Origin: Scleropages formosus
Lineage: Eukaryota; Chordata; Actinopteri; Osteoglossiformes; Osteoglossidae
Direction: 5' to 3'
DNA: 64,000 nt
Assembly: GCF_900964775.1 (NCBI RefSeq)
Contig: NC_041808.1
Location: forward strand, 4,856,595 to 4,920,594
The first letter of the stretch is position 1. Each line of letters begins with the position of its first letter. The position numbers and the translations under genes are program-made. Of this stretch, positions 12,236 to 23,839 are shown piece after piece. The notes beneath the pieces were generated by a model. The model was not told where the DNA came from. It did no database searches and saw only the letters and a program-made list of their open reading frames with translations.

Positions 12236-12690
12236 CACACACACACACACATGGTAGGAGCAAAGAAACATTTTAACAACCCGCATTAGTGTGTTTGGGT
12301 GGGAAGATGTTTCATTGTAAACAGCTGCACTGTGGGGAATAATGTTAAATGTGGGTGTGCAGCCACTGGGGGCACTTAGGGGGAAAATGATGGGGTGACT
12401 GTGCCTACCAGTGCGTGGGGAGAGAGAGTCTGGGGCTGGGAAGGCTGCTTGTAGGCGCAGGTGCTGAAGGAAACGGGGTCCTTGGACCGAGAGCATTATT
12501 TCCCTGGTGCCGGTGTTCAAAATGAACGCTGCCTCTGCATCCTTCTTTGCCCCATCCAAACCTATGGTGCTGCGTGCCACAATATGCAAAAATGCAAGCG
12601 ACGTGTTTCAGTGTTTTTTTTTTTTTTTTTAAACTTTTGTGATGAGACACTTATGTTGACTGAAAATAATTCACTTTAAATTTTATTAAT
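12236..12690. other. No gene recognised
   Basis: A short (CA)n at 12234-12251 and a T-run near 12605. Open frames lack family motifs. The flanks match unit C at about 35150-35290; the middle of this stretch is missing there. Confidence 0.4.
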
Positions 12691-13420
12691 TTAAATTAAA
12701 ATGTTGCATGGAACAAAATATTACAGCTTCATTTTCTTATGCACTAAAATGTGTAATTTTGTGAAGGGCCTGAATATTTTTGTAAGGTATTGCATATTAC
12801 ACTTCCTGCCCAGACTTTTGAGCTTCATCAGGGCTATAAATTACAGGACAAAAAGAAACATCTGCTCAACCAACACCTAAGTTACTCTCGTAGTACCGAC
12901 ACAGACCAACGACTGTAACCCTTTAAAAGACAGCCTCCTCCAGCTCCTTTTACCACAGTCAGTACCGACAGTCCCTTTTTTACACAGGGAAAAGCATAGT
13001 AAATCAAGAGTGACACATGTTGAGTAGGGACCCCAAAACTGGTGCTGCTTTTCAAACACAACCATTTAGTATATAAAAGGGCTTCTACTAGGTGCCCAGT
13101 ACTCACTGTATGTGACAATGTGCAGCATCTTCTCCCAGACTCTGAAGCTCAGAGAACCCAGATGTTTGGCCACATCTATCAGCGCCCCTGAAAGCACCTC
13201 TGGATCCTGCACTTCACACTGGACTCTGCAAGGACAAGTAGGACTGAATGATGATGTGGGACTGGAAGGGAATTAAATTTAAAAAAAGAATTAAAATACC
13301 TTTGCTTTCTGCTCTTGGTCTGGAAAATGCAGAAATAAAAGTCAGTGTTCACTCAATCAGTGTTAAAGAAGAAATAGTTATAAACCATCACCCTGTCCCT
13401 ACCATCACGAATTTGGTAGG

Positions 13421-13870
13421 GTGCGGACGCGCGTTGCTACGGACGAAAAGTAAAATGACCTCATGTGCAGAGTGATGTTAAAAGTGCACTGTTCGTACTG
13501 TAAGACACTTGGTAGAAGTAAAACAGGAAACACGAGACCAGGAAACACACGGTGTTTGAACTACGGTGAACAGTGAAACGCTACTCTGTGAGTACGACTG
13601 GAACCCTGAGACGCGACGAAATACCGGACTGGAACGCTGGACCAGGACTGGAGAACAAGAGGCAGGAACTAACAGGACGGGCACTCGGGACCAAGAAACT
13701 ACTAATCGCCAAGAAAACACAATGGAACCGGTTATTAAAAATCCTAAATCGGGTCTGCTCCGCTGGCTCCTTTTATACCTCCGTGTCCTATGAGACTGTG
13801 AGCTGATACGTGGGTGTTTCCTGAGTGGTGCCGCCTCTGATCAGAAGGGGCCCCCGTGGGACGTGATAGG
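13421..13870 (-). mobile_element. LTR-like insertion (probable solo LTR) in exon 3 of unit B
   Basis: About 450 bp sit between the two halves of an exon that is continuous in A, C, D and E. On the minus strand it starts TATCACGTCCC and has TATAAAAGGAG, like a Gypsy LTR promoter. Terminal repeats are unclear, so family and exact ends are uncertain. Confidence 0.55.
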
Positions 13871-14393
13871 TGTCTTTATCGTTCAGATCTTCCTCAATGT
13901 CTCTGATTCTGACAGGATGGAGATGTGTTTGGAGATGTTTTCTATCTTCTCCTTCATCCTCTCACTCTTCTGCTCCTCTTCCTCCCGCAGTGCAGCCAAT
14001 GTGGCTTCCTGTTCATCTCGCAGGAACTGCTGGAGCTTCTCAAACTCCTCCTTTATCAGTTTCTCTGTGTGTTGAGCCTGATTCTGAAAATTACACAGTC
14101 ACATTTAACACAAACTGTACAGTTCAGTATCACTCCAGTTCTCTGTGACACCTAATCAAACACCAAACACACTGCTTTCTTTACAAACTACACATATGAC
14201 ACTGTGTAGGAGATCTTTTGATGATCTGAGGATCTTCATCTCTTACTGGTGGGTCCTGGTGACCTAAAGTGCTTCATGCGTTTGTAGGAGGAGTCAATAC
14301 AGCTGTCAGTTCAGATAGATCATCATCATGACAATGATACCACTTAGTGTCTCTCATAGAAACAACAACACAAACAACACAACATGTCTGGAG

Positions 14394-14757
14394 TCGAGGG
14401 ATGAGGCAAGTACTCGGTGTCGGGGATAGGTGAAGGGTCGGTCGACAGTCAGGTTAAGAGTGAAGCTCCATGGGCGAGGTCAGGGGACTTAGCGAAGGGT
14501 CGGTCAAACAGCAAACAGGGTTGAAACAAGAATCCATGGACATGGTTGGGAAACAAAGCAAGGAGTCGAAAACTGGAGGACGTGAACTGAGAGCTAGCGA
14601 TGCGTGTGAGTGAAGCGTCACGAGGAAGAGCGGTTGTCTCTGACGAGATTTCGCAAGGTATGGGAGCTGCGGAGGGTCTTTTATAGGATGAGTGGTTAAT
14701 CAGGAGCTGGAGCACAGTCGGGTGCTGTCGGTTGAGTTGTAGGTGTGGACGTGACAT
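14394..14757 (-). mobile_element. LTR fossil of the 26148-30383 family
   Basis: On the minus strand it begins TGTCACGTCCAC and follows the LTRs at 26148 and 30020 along its length (shared AAAAGACCCTCC, CAGCTCCCATACCTT). It joins directly to cut TRIM exon 1 on one side and to intron sequence on the other, with the TRIM DNA between them lost. Confidence 0.7.
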
Positions 14758-15188
14758 TCCACTGGACAGATCTGGTGGTTTCTGTGTTTTTTGAAGTCTG
14801 ACACACGACACAGAGAACTTCTTGGTCATCCTCACAGAAGAGTAAAAGTTTCTCTCCATGGACACTGCAGCTAAGTTCACTCTTCTCTGCAGCCTCTGAC
14901 TGACTTTTCTGCTTGAAGTAGGACTCTATAATATTCCGTAAAACCAGGCTGATAGGATTGTTTTCAGTAGAGGACCTCGTTCTACACAAGGGACACTCTC
15001 TTAAGCTCTTCCCAGTACTGCTGCACACAGGATCTACAGGAGCTGTGACTACACGGTAGTAGAACAGGATCCTTGAAGATCTCACAGCACACAGAGCAAT
15101 TGAGCTTCACTTCAAGAAAAGAAACTTTAGCTGCCATATTACAGGTTCTTTTACTTCCTGTCTCTCTGGCTGAAAAATCTTCTGTTAA

Positions 15189-15200
15189 AGTTTCACTTAC
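15189..15200 (-). promoter_or_regulatory. Degenerate ISRE of unit B
   Basis: AGTTTCACTTAC lies about 52 bp upstream of the unit B ATG, with one mismatch to consensus in the second half-site. Confidence 0.4.
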
Positions 15201-15455
15201 ACTTTGTACCGAGACCAGACACACCTCTTGCAGGAAGACCAGAACTAACCTCTTCATGACAGTGTAACCACTGAAGCTCAGGTCTCCAGTCGCAGTCCTA
15301 CACCTTACCTTGAAAACCACTAATAGGCTATTACAGAGAGGCTAGTACTAATAAGATAGTACAAAGACACAACTAAATAACTTCTATTTGGGAAATAACT
15401 CAAGGTGGACAGCAGTGTACAGAGGTATTTACTTAAACTGTAATGTCAGCAGCAG

Positions 15456-15604
15456 TCGAGTCCTGCTTAGGGTGTCTTGCGGTGGACCAGCATCTCGTGC
15501 TGGGTGTGTCCAGCCTTGCCCTCTGTGTTGCTGGGTAGGGTCCGGCTCGCCGTGACCCCACTTGGGACAAGCAGTTGTGGACATTGATTGGTTGGTTGGT
15601 TGGT
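15456..15604 (+). mobile_element. SINE family 1, 5'-truncated, (TTGG)n tail
   Basis: It starts inside the B box (GTCGAGTCC-like) and ends in a TTGG repeat instead of (TG)n. Target repeats TGTCAGCAGCAG lie at 15444-15455 and 15605-15616. Confidence 0.8.
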
Positions 15605-15784
15605 TGTCAGCAGCAGGACTGGGGCCTTCTGAGTAGAACATGAAATCCAACAAAAAAGACAGTTCACAAGGAGGTTAGAGTAAAATTTAGTTTAAAGGAA
15701 TGAATTGAATGCAAAAATTCCATAGCAACTAGAGGATGGTGACGGAAATGTAACAGTGTACAATTTTTCTGTTCACAGAACTCC

Positions 15785-16395
15785 TACAGAGCCGTGTGGT
15801 GTGAGCAGCTCTTCATCTCTTACTGGTGTCTCCTGGTGACCTAAAGTGCTTCATGGGTTTGTAGGAGGAGTCAATACAGCTGTCATTTCAGGTAGATCAT
15901 CATCATGACAATGATACCAGTTAGTGTCTCTCATTTAACGATGCTTTTTTCCAAAGCAACTTACAAAATTAAGTAAATTAAATAACAATTACTTACGTAT
16001 TTATAAAGCTGGGTAAATTCTTACTGGAGCAATTTTTAGGACAAGTACCTTGCTCAATGGTAATACAGCTACAGGAATTTTAACCTGCAGCTTCTGGATC
16101 CAAAGCAAACCAGTTTGTTTGTAGGTGCACTGCTTTGTAGGTAGCAAAGCTAACCACAAGTACTGTCCCACAAATTACACAACAAACATGTATCCTTTCC
16201 AAGCTGTAGAACCAGTGTGCTGATGGGAAAGACCTCTTTACTCACTGACTCATATAAAGACTTTAATAAATTGTCCATTTACCTTTATGTGTTTCACGTT
16301 TTCCTCACACTGTTTTTTAGCATCATTGAACTTTTCAAGTTTTGTCTCTTTTGCTTTCAGATGCACATCATCAATGTTCTACTATTATTAATGAT
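15785..16395 (-). pseudogene. TRIM unit relic: exon 2 and flanking intron
   Basis: The intron block around CTTACTGGTGTCTCCTGGTG is followed by an exon 2 remnant at 16362-16283. That remnant encodes LKAKETKLEKFNDAKKQCEE and ends with a GT donor. No RING, coiled-coil exon 3 or SPRY accompanies it. It is split by a SINE-2 insertion at 15938-16171. It looks like the debris of a lost seventh unit. Confidence 0.65.
15938..16171 (-). mobile_element. SINE family 2, inverted
   Basis: It carries CCAAAGCAACTTACAAAATT, AGCTGGGTAAATTCTTACTG and the inverted head. It interrupts the exon 2 relic's intron. Confidence 0.55.
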
Positions 16396-16539
16396 TTCAC
16401 AAAAAAAGTCAGTTATTTTTTACCAACAAAAATCTTTCTTTCTCTATTACTTTATAAATGCTGCAGTAACATTTATTATTATCACTTTATATGTCTATTA
16501 TAAATACTGTACATAGTTAAATTTATTATCATTACATTT

Positions 16540-16562
16540 CATTATTATTATTATTATTATTG
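16540..16562. repeat. (ATT)n microsatellite
   Basis: Seven to eight ATT units directly before a SINE family 1 copy. Confidence 0.8.
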
Positions 16563-16578
16563 TATTGTGACATTAAAG

Positions 16579-16769
16579 AGGGGATGTGGTGGCGCAGTGG
16601 GTTGGACCAAGTCCTCCTTTCTGGTGGGTCTGGGGTTCGAATCCCGCTTGGGGTGCCTTGTGATGGATTGGCATCCCGTCCTGGGTGTGTCCTCTCCCCT
16701 TACGCCCTGAGTTGCTGGGTAGGCTCCGCAACCCCGCATGGGACAAGTGGTTTGGAAAATGTGTGTGTG
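16579..16769 (+). mobile_element. SINE family 1
   Basis: A full head and B box (GGTTCGAATCC), ending in a very short (TG)n. Target repeats TGACATTAAAG lie on both sides. Confidence 0.85.
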
Positions 16770-17396
16770 TGACATTAAAGATGTTTTAGGGTATCCAGAA
16801 GTGTTTCTTTAATGTTTTATATGCATAGAAAGGTACACAATACACTATATACTAATAAACATTTGGCTAACTGACGTTAGACAGAAACCGTACTTAACTG
16901 TTCCCACTTATGTAAAAAATCCGACTTAAAAACAAACTTGGGAACAGAACTCGTTTGTAATCCGAGATTGTCTGTATTTGACTGAGTAGTTTTTGTCTTC
17001 TGTACAGTCTTTAGGTAAACTCTATATTAGTTAATCACCTTGTCACAGTGAATAAAACTGTACTTGCATGTATTACTGGCATCATTACATTCTCTGTGCA
17101 TCCTTTGTAAATACAGGTGAGAGCTGTCAGATCCTGTCCTTCAGTGTAAGCAAAAACTCACTGTGTGATCACCACAACAGAATTTAGTCACTTTTATGGC
17201 TTTATTGTGAGAGGTTCCCCATAAACATAAGCTGACAACTTAGAAATGCATGACTACACATAGGATATATTACACACAGAGTATGAGATACAAATGTTGC
17301 GAAATCTGCTGAATGAAGCACAGTAACACAGAAAAAGATGAGAACACATATATAAGACAGAAATAGGTGAGTAGGAACAATAAAGAAAGTGTCAGG
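16770..17396. other. No gene recognised
   Basis: AT-rich sequence without exon or repeat signature. Confidence 0.35.
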
Positions 17397-17577
17397 GGCA
17401 GCAGGTGGCCCAGTGGTTAGAACTGCTGCCTTGCACTCAAAAAATCCAGGTCTGAATCCCAGCTCCTGCTGTAATACCCCTGAGTGAGGCACTCAGCCTG
17501 AATTACTCCTGTAAAAGTTATCCAGTTGCATAAATGGGTAAATTGTTGCAAGTTGCTTTGGAGAAAAATATCAGAAA
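17397..17577 (+). mobile_element. SINE family 2
   Basis: tRNA-like head GGGGCAGCAGGTGGCCCAGT, B box TCTGAATCCC and tail AAATGGGTAAATTGTTGCAA. Confidence 0.65.
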
Positions 17578-17892
17578 AAATAAACAATAATGACTACCTC
17601 TAGGATATAAAAGGAAATGTAAATGCATATGAAATGTAAGATGGATGAATAAAAGTATAAATAATTTCTTGGGTTGTCTAACACTTCCTAAGAGGATTGC
17701 AAACAAATGAATAACATGAAACAATTAGTTATAATTATAGTTTATAATTTAGTTTATAATTAGTTTGCTACAGGACTTAAAAGTTGCATCTTGATGATCA
17801 TTAATGTCAGTATTGGTGTATAGTGAGTAAATCTTTACACATTCTTTCAAAGAGCTGTGTTCAAACATTGCATACTGCAAATGTATGCAATG

Positions 17893-18087
17893 TTATTTAT
17901 TAATTTAACTGGTGCTTTTCTCCAAAGCAGCTTACACCACTTTGCACATTTATACAGCTGGGTAATTTTTACTGTATCAGTGTAGGGTAAGTCCTTCTAT
18001 CAAAGGAACTACAGAAAGAGGTGGGATTCAAACCTATGACCCTCGATTACAAAGGCAGTATCTATAACCAATATGCCACCTGCTGCC
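17893..18087 (-). mobile_element. SINE family 2, inverted
   Basis: The tail end GGTGCTTTTCTCCAAAGCAG comes first, and the head (TGCCACCTGCTGCCC) is at the high end. The internal CTGGGTAATTTTTACTG is typical of the family. Confidence 0.65.
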
Positions 18088-18660
18088 CTATGACTTATAT
18101 CGCTGTCCCTCTTGAGCCCCCTGAGAGGAAATTTTCCTCTAATTTGCTGCACTGATCTTGCAATGTTTAAATACATGAGATTTGTAAAAATTCACTTTGA
18201 TGTGAAAAATGTGTCTAAATTTATGCAAGTCGCTGAAAAGATGTACAGAAGAAACTGTGTAACATCCGGATGTAAAATGAACATGGGCATGTTTTGCTGT
18301 AACATTCGGACATGGACGTAAAATGCAGCGATCTCAACAGCAGAGTGTATGTACCAGTGCACAGTGCGAACCCAGAGATAAAGTGAATGGGTGAGAGACT
18401 GTTTACATGAAGTCGAAACAAAGTGACACTACAGCAACGATGTGGTACACAGGGCCTGGACAGGATCACAAAGGACTGGCGTAGACAGGACAGGAGTTCA
18501 GGACTGCAACAAAGAGCACATAAGTAGACTACTTTGAGTCAAACCCTAACTAATCCTTTTTTAATAAACCTATTTTAAATTATAAAATCAGTGATTCCAA
18601 TAACCTGATATTTTTAAAAGGTTTGATCCAGGATTCAGGGACATAACATAAAGTGCCAAC
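18088..18660. other. No gene recognised
   Basis: Unique sequence downstream of the GIMAP pseudogene. No exon or repeat was identified. Confidence 0.35.
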
Positions 18661-18961
18661 TTGCATTCAGGTGCTGTGATTTATTGTAATACATACATTA
18701 TTGCAATATGTAAATACAAGTGTGTGGTTTTCTTTCAAACTCTCTAAAGCTGTGGTGGTCCTGGAAAATGCTGCCAACCATGAGAAGTGCACAGAATGTG
18801 TTTCCCATCCAAGCTGATTTGTTTCTTTTGGTGGAGCTCTCAACACCATTATCCAGGCAACCAGAGGACATTCCCTCAGCAGACTCAAGGAGAACCAGTC
18901 CTACAGCATCTGTTTGTGTTGCTTTTCATGAAACTTCTGAGTCTGATCTGTCATCTGGAGT

Positions 18962-19477
18962 TTAACTGTTATTTCTGTTAGATGTCAGCATTTTGGATGC
19001 TACTCCAACTACTGCTCCAGCTACTGCTCCAACTACCGCTCCAACTACTGCTCCTTTTGGACCACCCACTCTTTGTCCCAATGTTATTCCTATACTTCCA
19101 TATTGTAAAATTCTTCCTACATATTTGTCTGTGAAGTCATTTGATTCCTCAGCCATTTTTCTTATAATTTCTTCATTTCTCCTATTATTTTCCTGAATTT
19201 TCCATTCACATTCCCTCTCCACCTCTTTAAGGTTCTGCTCTGCTAATATTTTATGCTCCAGTATTTTCATGGCACTGTTTTTCTTCTAGGGGGGATGCGG
19301 TGGTGCAGTGGGTTGGACCAGGTCCTGCTCTCCGGTGGGTCTGGGGTTCGCGTCCCGCTTGGGGTGCCTTGCAATGGACTGGTGCCCCGGTGTTCCCGCC
19401 CCTCCAGCCTTCTGCCCTGTGTTGCCGGGTTAGGCTCCGGTTCCCTGCGACCCTGTATGGGATAAGCGGTTCAGAAA

Positions 19478-19512
<35 letters not shown>

Positions 19513-21097
19513 TCTTCTTATCTTCTGCAGACATGAGCTTAAGTTTCAAGTTATTAATTTCATCTTTCATCTCTTTTTGTTTTTCTTCATACATTTTCCT
19601 CTGTTTCTCTTCATCAGATTTTCACTCCTTTTCTTTTTCATTCAGGTCTTTTCGAAGTTCTTCCTCACGTTTTTTAAATGTATCTTCTAGCCTCAGTCTC
19701 TCTTTTTCTCTGTCTTGATCTAATTTTCTTTGCTCTTCAAAGTTCTTTTTTCTTTCCTCCTCAAACTGTCTCCTTTTGTAATCCCACTTTTTCCTCTGCT
19801 CCTCTGCTTCCTCTTCCTTTCTCCTTTCTTCATCCTGCCTCCTTTTCTCCTCCTCCAGTTTTTCTTTTTCCCACTTTTCTATCTTCGTTTTCATTTCTGC
19901 TTCCAGTTGTTGTTTTTCAGCCTCTGTAGCTTTTTTGATTTGTTCCTCATAAACTTTCTTTTCATCTGCAAACTTTTTTCTCTTCTCTTCATCTTCCTTT
20001 TCTTTCTTCTTTTTTTTCCTCCTCCATCATCTTCTTCTTGTTTTTATAATCTTTGTCCATCTCTGTTTTCATAATCTTTGTCGATCTTTGTTTCTTCCTT
20101 AAATCTCTGTTCCCACAAATCTTTCTGTTTTTTTCTCTCTTCCTCTATTTTCTGCATTTTCTCCTGCCACTCTTTCCTTTCTCTTTCTTCTCGTTCTCTT
20201 CTTGCCGTTTCCTCCTCTTCTCTCTGTTTTTGGTATTCCTCTTCTCTCTTCTTATTCTCTTCAATCTGCCATTTTATCTGCTCCTCTCATTCTCCTATTT
20301 GCTTTTTAATCTCCTCCCTGTTCCACTCCAAGTTCTTTCTCTCTTCCTCCATCCTTTTCCTCATTTCATCCTTTTCTCTCTCATATTTAGCTGTGATCTC
20401 AACTTTAAATCTCTGTATCTCCTCATCTCTCAGCATCATTAATCTTTCCTGTTCCTTTCTGATGGCTGCTTCTGCCTCCTGGAACATTTCGTTGGTGTAG
20501 AAACGTCCATCATGAGACTCCACCATTCTGTTAATCTTGTCCGGCAGCTCAGTTACCTATCTGAGGTTTTTACTGTCGTGGTTGTTGAAGACATGATACC
20601 TTCCACCACATTTATTGACAAACATTTTCAGGTCATCATTGCCATTACGGATAAACTCTTCAATAGGTTCTCCGTGTAATTTATCTCCATGTGTGAACAG
20701 CATTACAGTATATTCTTCAGCCTTTTCACCAAAAGTCTCCTTAATTCATTCTACTGTTTTCTTTTCCTCTTCAGTGAAATGACCCAGTTCTAGAACCAGA
20801 AGGAACACATGGGGACGTGGAGCCAACAGGGAGATGCATTTCCCAATTTCCTTCAGAAATTATTTCTCAGAGAATACTGTGTAAAATAATCCAGGGGCGT
20901 TGACAACAGCCACCCGTCTGCCATCTACATCTCTTACAGCCTTTCGACACTCACTGGTGACAGATTTTGAACTCATTTTGACAAAAAAGCCTCTTTCTGG
21001 AGGATGGTGTTTCCAGTAGCACTTTTCCCAGATCCAGTCTTTCCAATCAAAACAATCCTCAGAGGATTCCTGGCCTGATCAGAGCTGATTGGACTGG
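18962..21097 (-). pseudogene. GIMAP/AIG1-type GTPase pseudogene
   Basis: An exon starts at 21097 after a CTTTACAG acceptor. It reads [18 protein letters not shown] followed by the P-loop [15 protein letters not shown]. Further down come the switch II region (NAPGLFY in place of the usual DTPGLFD), [12 protein letters not shown] and the THGDKL guanine-specificity motif. A long Glu/Lys/Arg-rich coiled coil follows, with a glycine-zipper C-terminus (GAVVGAVVGAVAGAVVG). By family these are GTPases of lymphocyte survival and immunity at organelle membranes. It is broken by a one-base frame change after AFLSK (about 20985) and by in-frame stops at 20860-20862, 20746-20748 and 20557-20559. More stops lie in the coil, and a SINE is inserted at 19288-19507. 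The missing aspartate in switch II adds to this. Exons upstream of 21097 were not found. Confidence 0.85.
19288..19507 (+). mobile_element. SINE family 1 inside the GIMAP pseudogene
   Basis: A full copy with (TG)n tail, flanked by GTTTTTCTTCT on both sides. It splits the coiled-coil region from the C-terminal glycine zipper. Confidence 0.85.
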
Positions 21098-21109
21098 CTG
21101 TAAAGACAA

Positions 21110-21850
21110 AAACAATTATTTTAAATATTTTCTTAATAAAACCACATTTGAATGAGTGTTGTGGCATTTCGCTTTTTTCGCAGTATTTCTTACATTTTTG
21201 CAACCAGTCTTCTCGACAAGTTTAGAGATGGTTTTTGAAATACTGTCCATAAATAAAGTACGAACTGGGGCAGGTATTATTTACTGCTGAGTTAGAAATA
21301 CAGGGAAGTTATTCTTAAACATTTCTACTACACTGGCTGCTACAGTTACAATCGGTCAGATTATGTTCATAAAATGGTAGTAATGTATCAAGCAGACTCT
21401 TCAGGAGGTAAAGCATTAACTTATCATGTTAACAGTGATTCAGTCACACATTTTTAAAAATACAAATGTTTCCCAGTTTATTTATTTTAATTGCATTTTC
21501 TTGTCTTGACTACTTTCTAAAATTTCACTGGGCAGCAGAGTGATCAGGGCCTTTTGTACACACAGAGCTCACAGCTGGCAACACACAGCAACAGGAGTGT
21601 GGGAACTCCTTAACTGAACTCATTTCCAGCCACAGTGTTTATAGCTTATGCATGGTGTTCTTGAGTGCCACTGATTGATTTCAGATCAATTTCAAATAAT
21701 TTAGTCATTCAATAACCACCTGTCCTAAGTCAGGATTGTGGCAGTGTGGCGAATAACCCGGAAGCATAAGGTGTGAGGCACTTTAAACCCTCAACAAGAT
21801 GCCCGCTAATCACAGTCATTTTAGTTTAAGTTTAAATGTAACTCAAAGTT
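21110..21850. other. Intron or upstream region of the GIMAP pseudogene, no exon seen
   Basis: AT-rich, with no P-loop-type or other exon recognised. Confidence 0.35.
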
Positions 21851-21857
21851 ATTAAAA

Positions 21858-21860
<3 letters not shown>

Positions 21861-21893
<33 letters not shown>

Positions 21894-22091
21894 TCAGAAC
21901 CGCTTGTCCCATACAGGGTCACGGGGAACCGGAGCCTACCCGGTAACACAGGGCGTAAGGCCGGAGGGGGAGGAGACACACCCAGGACGGGACGCCAGTC
22001 CGTCGCAAGGCACCCCAAGCGGGACTCGAACCCCAGACCCACCGGAGAGCAGGACTGCGGTCCAACCCACTGCGCCACCGCACCCCCTTTT
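21861..22091 (-). mobile_element. SINE family 1, inverted, (CA)n
   Basis: A full copy; target repeats TATTAAAAATA lie at 21850-21860 and 22092-22102. Confidence 0.9.
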
Positions 22092-22180
22092 TTATTAAAA
22101 ATATCAAAATACAAATGTCTCACAAAGTTTTTTTGTTATCTGTTATTGATAGCTTTGTCTGATATTCTTTTCAGAATTCA

Positions 22181-22362
22181 AATGCCTGCTCTCTGGTGGG
22201 TCTGGGGTTCGAGTCCTGCTTGAAGTGCCCTGCGACAGACTGGCGTCCCATCCTGGGTGTGTCCCCTCCCCCTCCTGCCTTGCACCCTGTGCTACTGGGT
22301 TGGGCTCTGTCTCGCCGTGACTCCTCTTGGGACTAGCGGTTTCAGTCAATGTGTGTGTCTGT
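22181..22362 (+). mobile_element. SINE family 1, 5'-truncated
   Basis: It begins at CCTGCTCTCTGGTGGG, keeps the B box GGTTCGAGTCC and decays into TG-rich sequence. Confidence 0.75.
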
Positions 22363-22379
22363 GTGTATGTCTGTGTGTG

Positions 22380-22525
22380 GCTTCCTATAGCTGCCTATAT
22401 CAAATTCAAGACCCTGGTTGTAGCCTACAAATGCATCAGTTGAACTGCTCTTAGCTATTTACAAGACTTGATGAACCATTACAGCCCAATCAGACTGCTT
22501 CGCTTGTCTACTTCTGCTTGCTTGA
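22380..22525 (+). mobile_element. LINE fragment, L2/CR1/Rex1-like
   Basis: CTTCCTATAGCTGCC and the sequence after it match the 6530-6680 and 46790-46880 copies of the LINE C-terminus. Confidence 0.55.
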
Positions 22526-22529
22526 TGGG

Positions 22530-23640
22530 CCCACAGGTTCTTGAGTTGTCGCTGTGACTGGCACCCACAAGCTTTTAGCCACAGCTGAGCCTGGTTGCTT
22601 CCACAATGGAGGTTTTGAACAGGGTCCATTCAGACTCCATGTCCCCTACCTCCTCCAGGACCTGAGAGAAGTTCTCACTCAGGTGGAAGTTACAATCATT
22701 CCAGACAGGGTCTTCCGACAGTCCTTCCCAGCACACCCTGACTATGACTATAAGCTTGGGTCAACCAGGTCTGTCCGTTAGTTTACCCCACCATCTGATC
22801 CAGCTCACCACCAGATGGTGATTGGTTGACAGCTCAGCATCTGTCTTCTCCCGAGTGTCCAGAACTTCTGGCCTCAAGTCAGATTAAACGACTACAAAGT
22901 CAATTATTGACCTCTGGCCCAAGGAGCTCTGGTACCAAGTACACTTATGAGCATCCTTGTGTTCAAACATGACATTTGTTACGGACAAACCATGACTAGC
23001 ACAGAAGTCCAATAACATTTCACCATTCAGGTTTAGATTGGGTTTAAATCCCAATCACCCCACTCCAAATTCCCCAGTCATTGCCAACATGAGTGTTGAA
23101 GTCCCCCAGCAGGACTATGTAAGTGGGGCCCTGTCCAGAACCCCACCCACTCTCTCCCAGAAGGTCAAATACTCTGAACTGCTGTTTTGTGCATAAGCAC
23201 ACACAACAGTCAGAGTTCTCCTCTCTACGACCTTAAGTCACACTGAGGCAACCCTCTTGTCCACTGGGATAAACTTCAATTGCATGGCAGCCAGCCGGGG
23301 ACTTGTGAATATCCCCACACCTGCCCGGCAGCTCTCACCCTGTGCAATTCCTGAGTAGGAGAGAGACAACCCCCTATCAAGGAGTTTGGTTCTGTAGCAG
23401 GCACTGTGAGTGGAAGTGAGCCAAACTATATCTAGTTGGTATCTTTCAACCTCCTGCACCACTTCCGGTTCCTTCCCAGCAAGGCGACATTCCACGCGAC
23501 AAGAGCAAGTTTCTGCCGCAAGGGCCCACTCGCCATGCACCACCAAACCTCTATGTTGGACCTTGAGGGTAGTGGACACACATGATCCCCCCACATTGCT
23601 TTTTCGGGCTAAGCCCAGCCGGGTTACATAGGCTCTTAAT
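22530..23640 (-). mobile_element. LINE fragment: endonuclease and linker region, antisense
   Basis: Minus-strand translation gives CRLAGKEPEVVQEVERYQLD, then SYSGIAQGESCRAGVGIF and PVDKRVASV, the apurinic-endonuclease start of a common fish LINE. The low end matches the linker seen at about 61540-61611 (CAATGGAGGT..GAACA..TCCATTCAGACTC). It is the 5' half of the same family whose 3' half lies at 59725-61611. It is degenerate. Confidence 0.7.
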
Positions 23641-23839
23641 CGTTTTGTTTTTCCTCTACTGTTTTTTCTTTTCAGATAAAATTTACTGTGGAATATCTTC
23701 TTACATATATGTACCACATGGTGGTGTGCCTGAAAAGTTTTCTTTATTGAAGTATTATACACTTACTATACTTACACTTTTCCAGCTGTCTGATCTTTCT
23801 GTCCTCCTCCAGGGGAGTCTGATATTTATTATATAATGC

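Larger units (their letters stand above)
10822..15137 (-). pseudogene. TRIM35-like pseudogene, unit B
   Basis: All expected exons except exon 2 can be found. Exon 1 starts at 15137 and is cut at 14757. It carries a five-base deletion in the RING near 15010 and a one-base loss near 14785, both shifting frame. Exon 2 and the exon 1 donor are gone, replaced by an LTR piece (14394-14757). Exon 3 (14083-13403) is split by an LTR-like insertion of about 450 bp. Exon 4 is 13319-13300 (20 bp, three shorter than in its sisters) and exon 5 is 13225-13107. The SPRY exon (11378-10822) is fully open, so SPRY decay is recent or the exon is still useful to another transcript. Homology to the shared 3' UTR stops at about 10816, so the usual poly(A) signal is absent. 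Confidence 0.85.

Noticed and set aside
19478-20500. Long plus-strand open frames rich in Phe, Leu and Ser
   Set aside because: They are the antisense of the Glu/Lys-rich coiled coil of the GIMAP pseudogene. Purine-rich coding DNA read backwards gives such frames.
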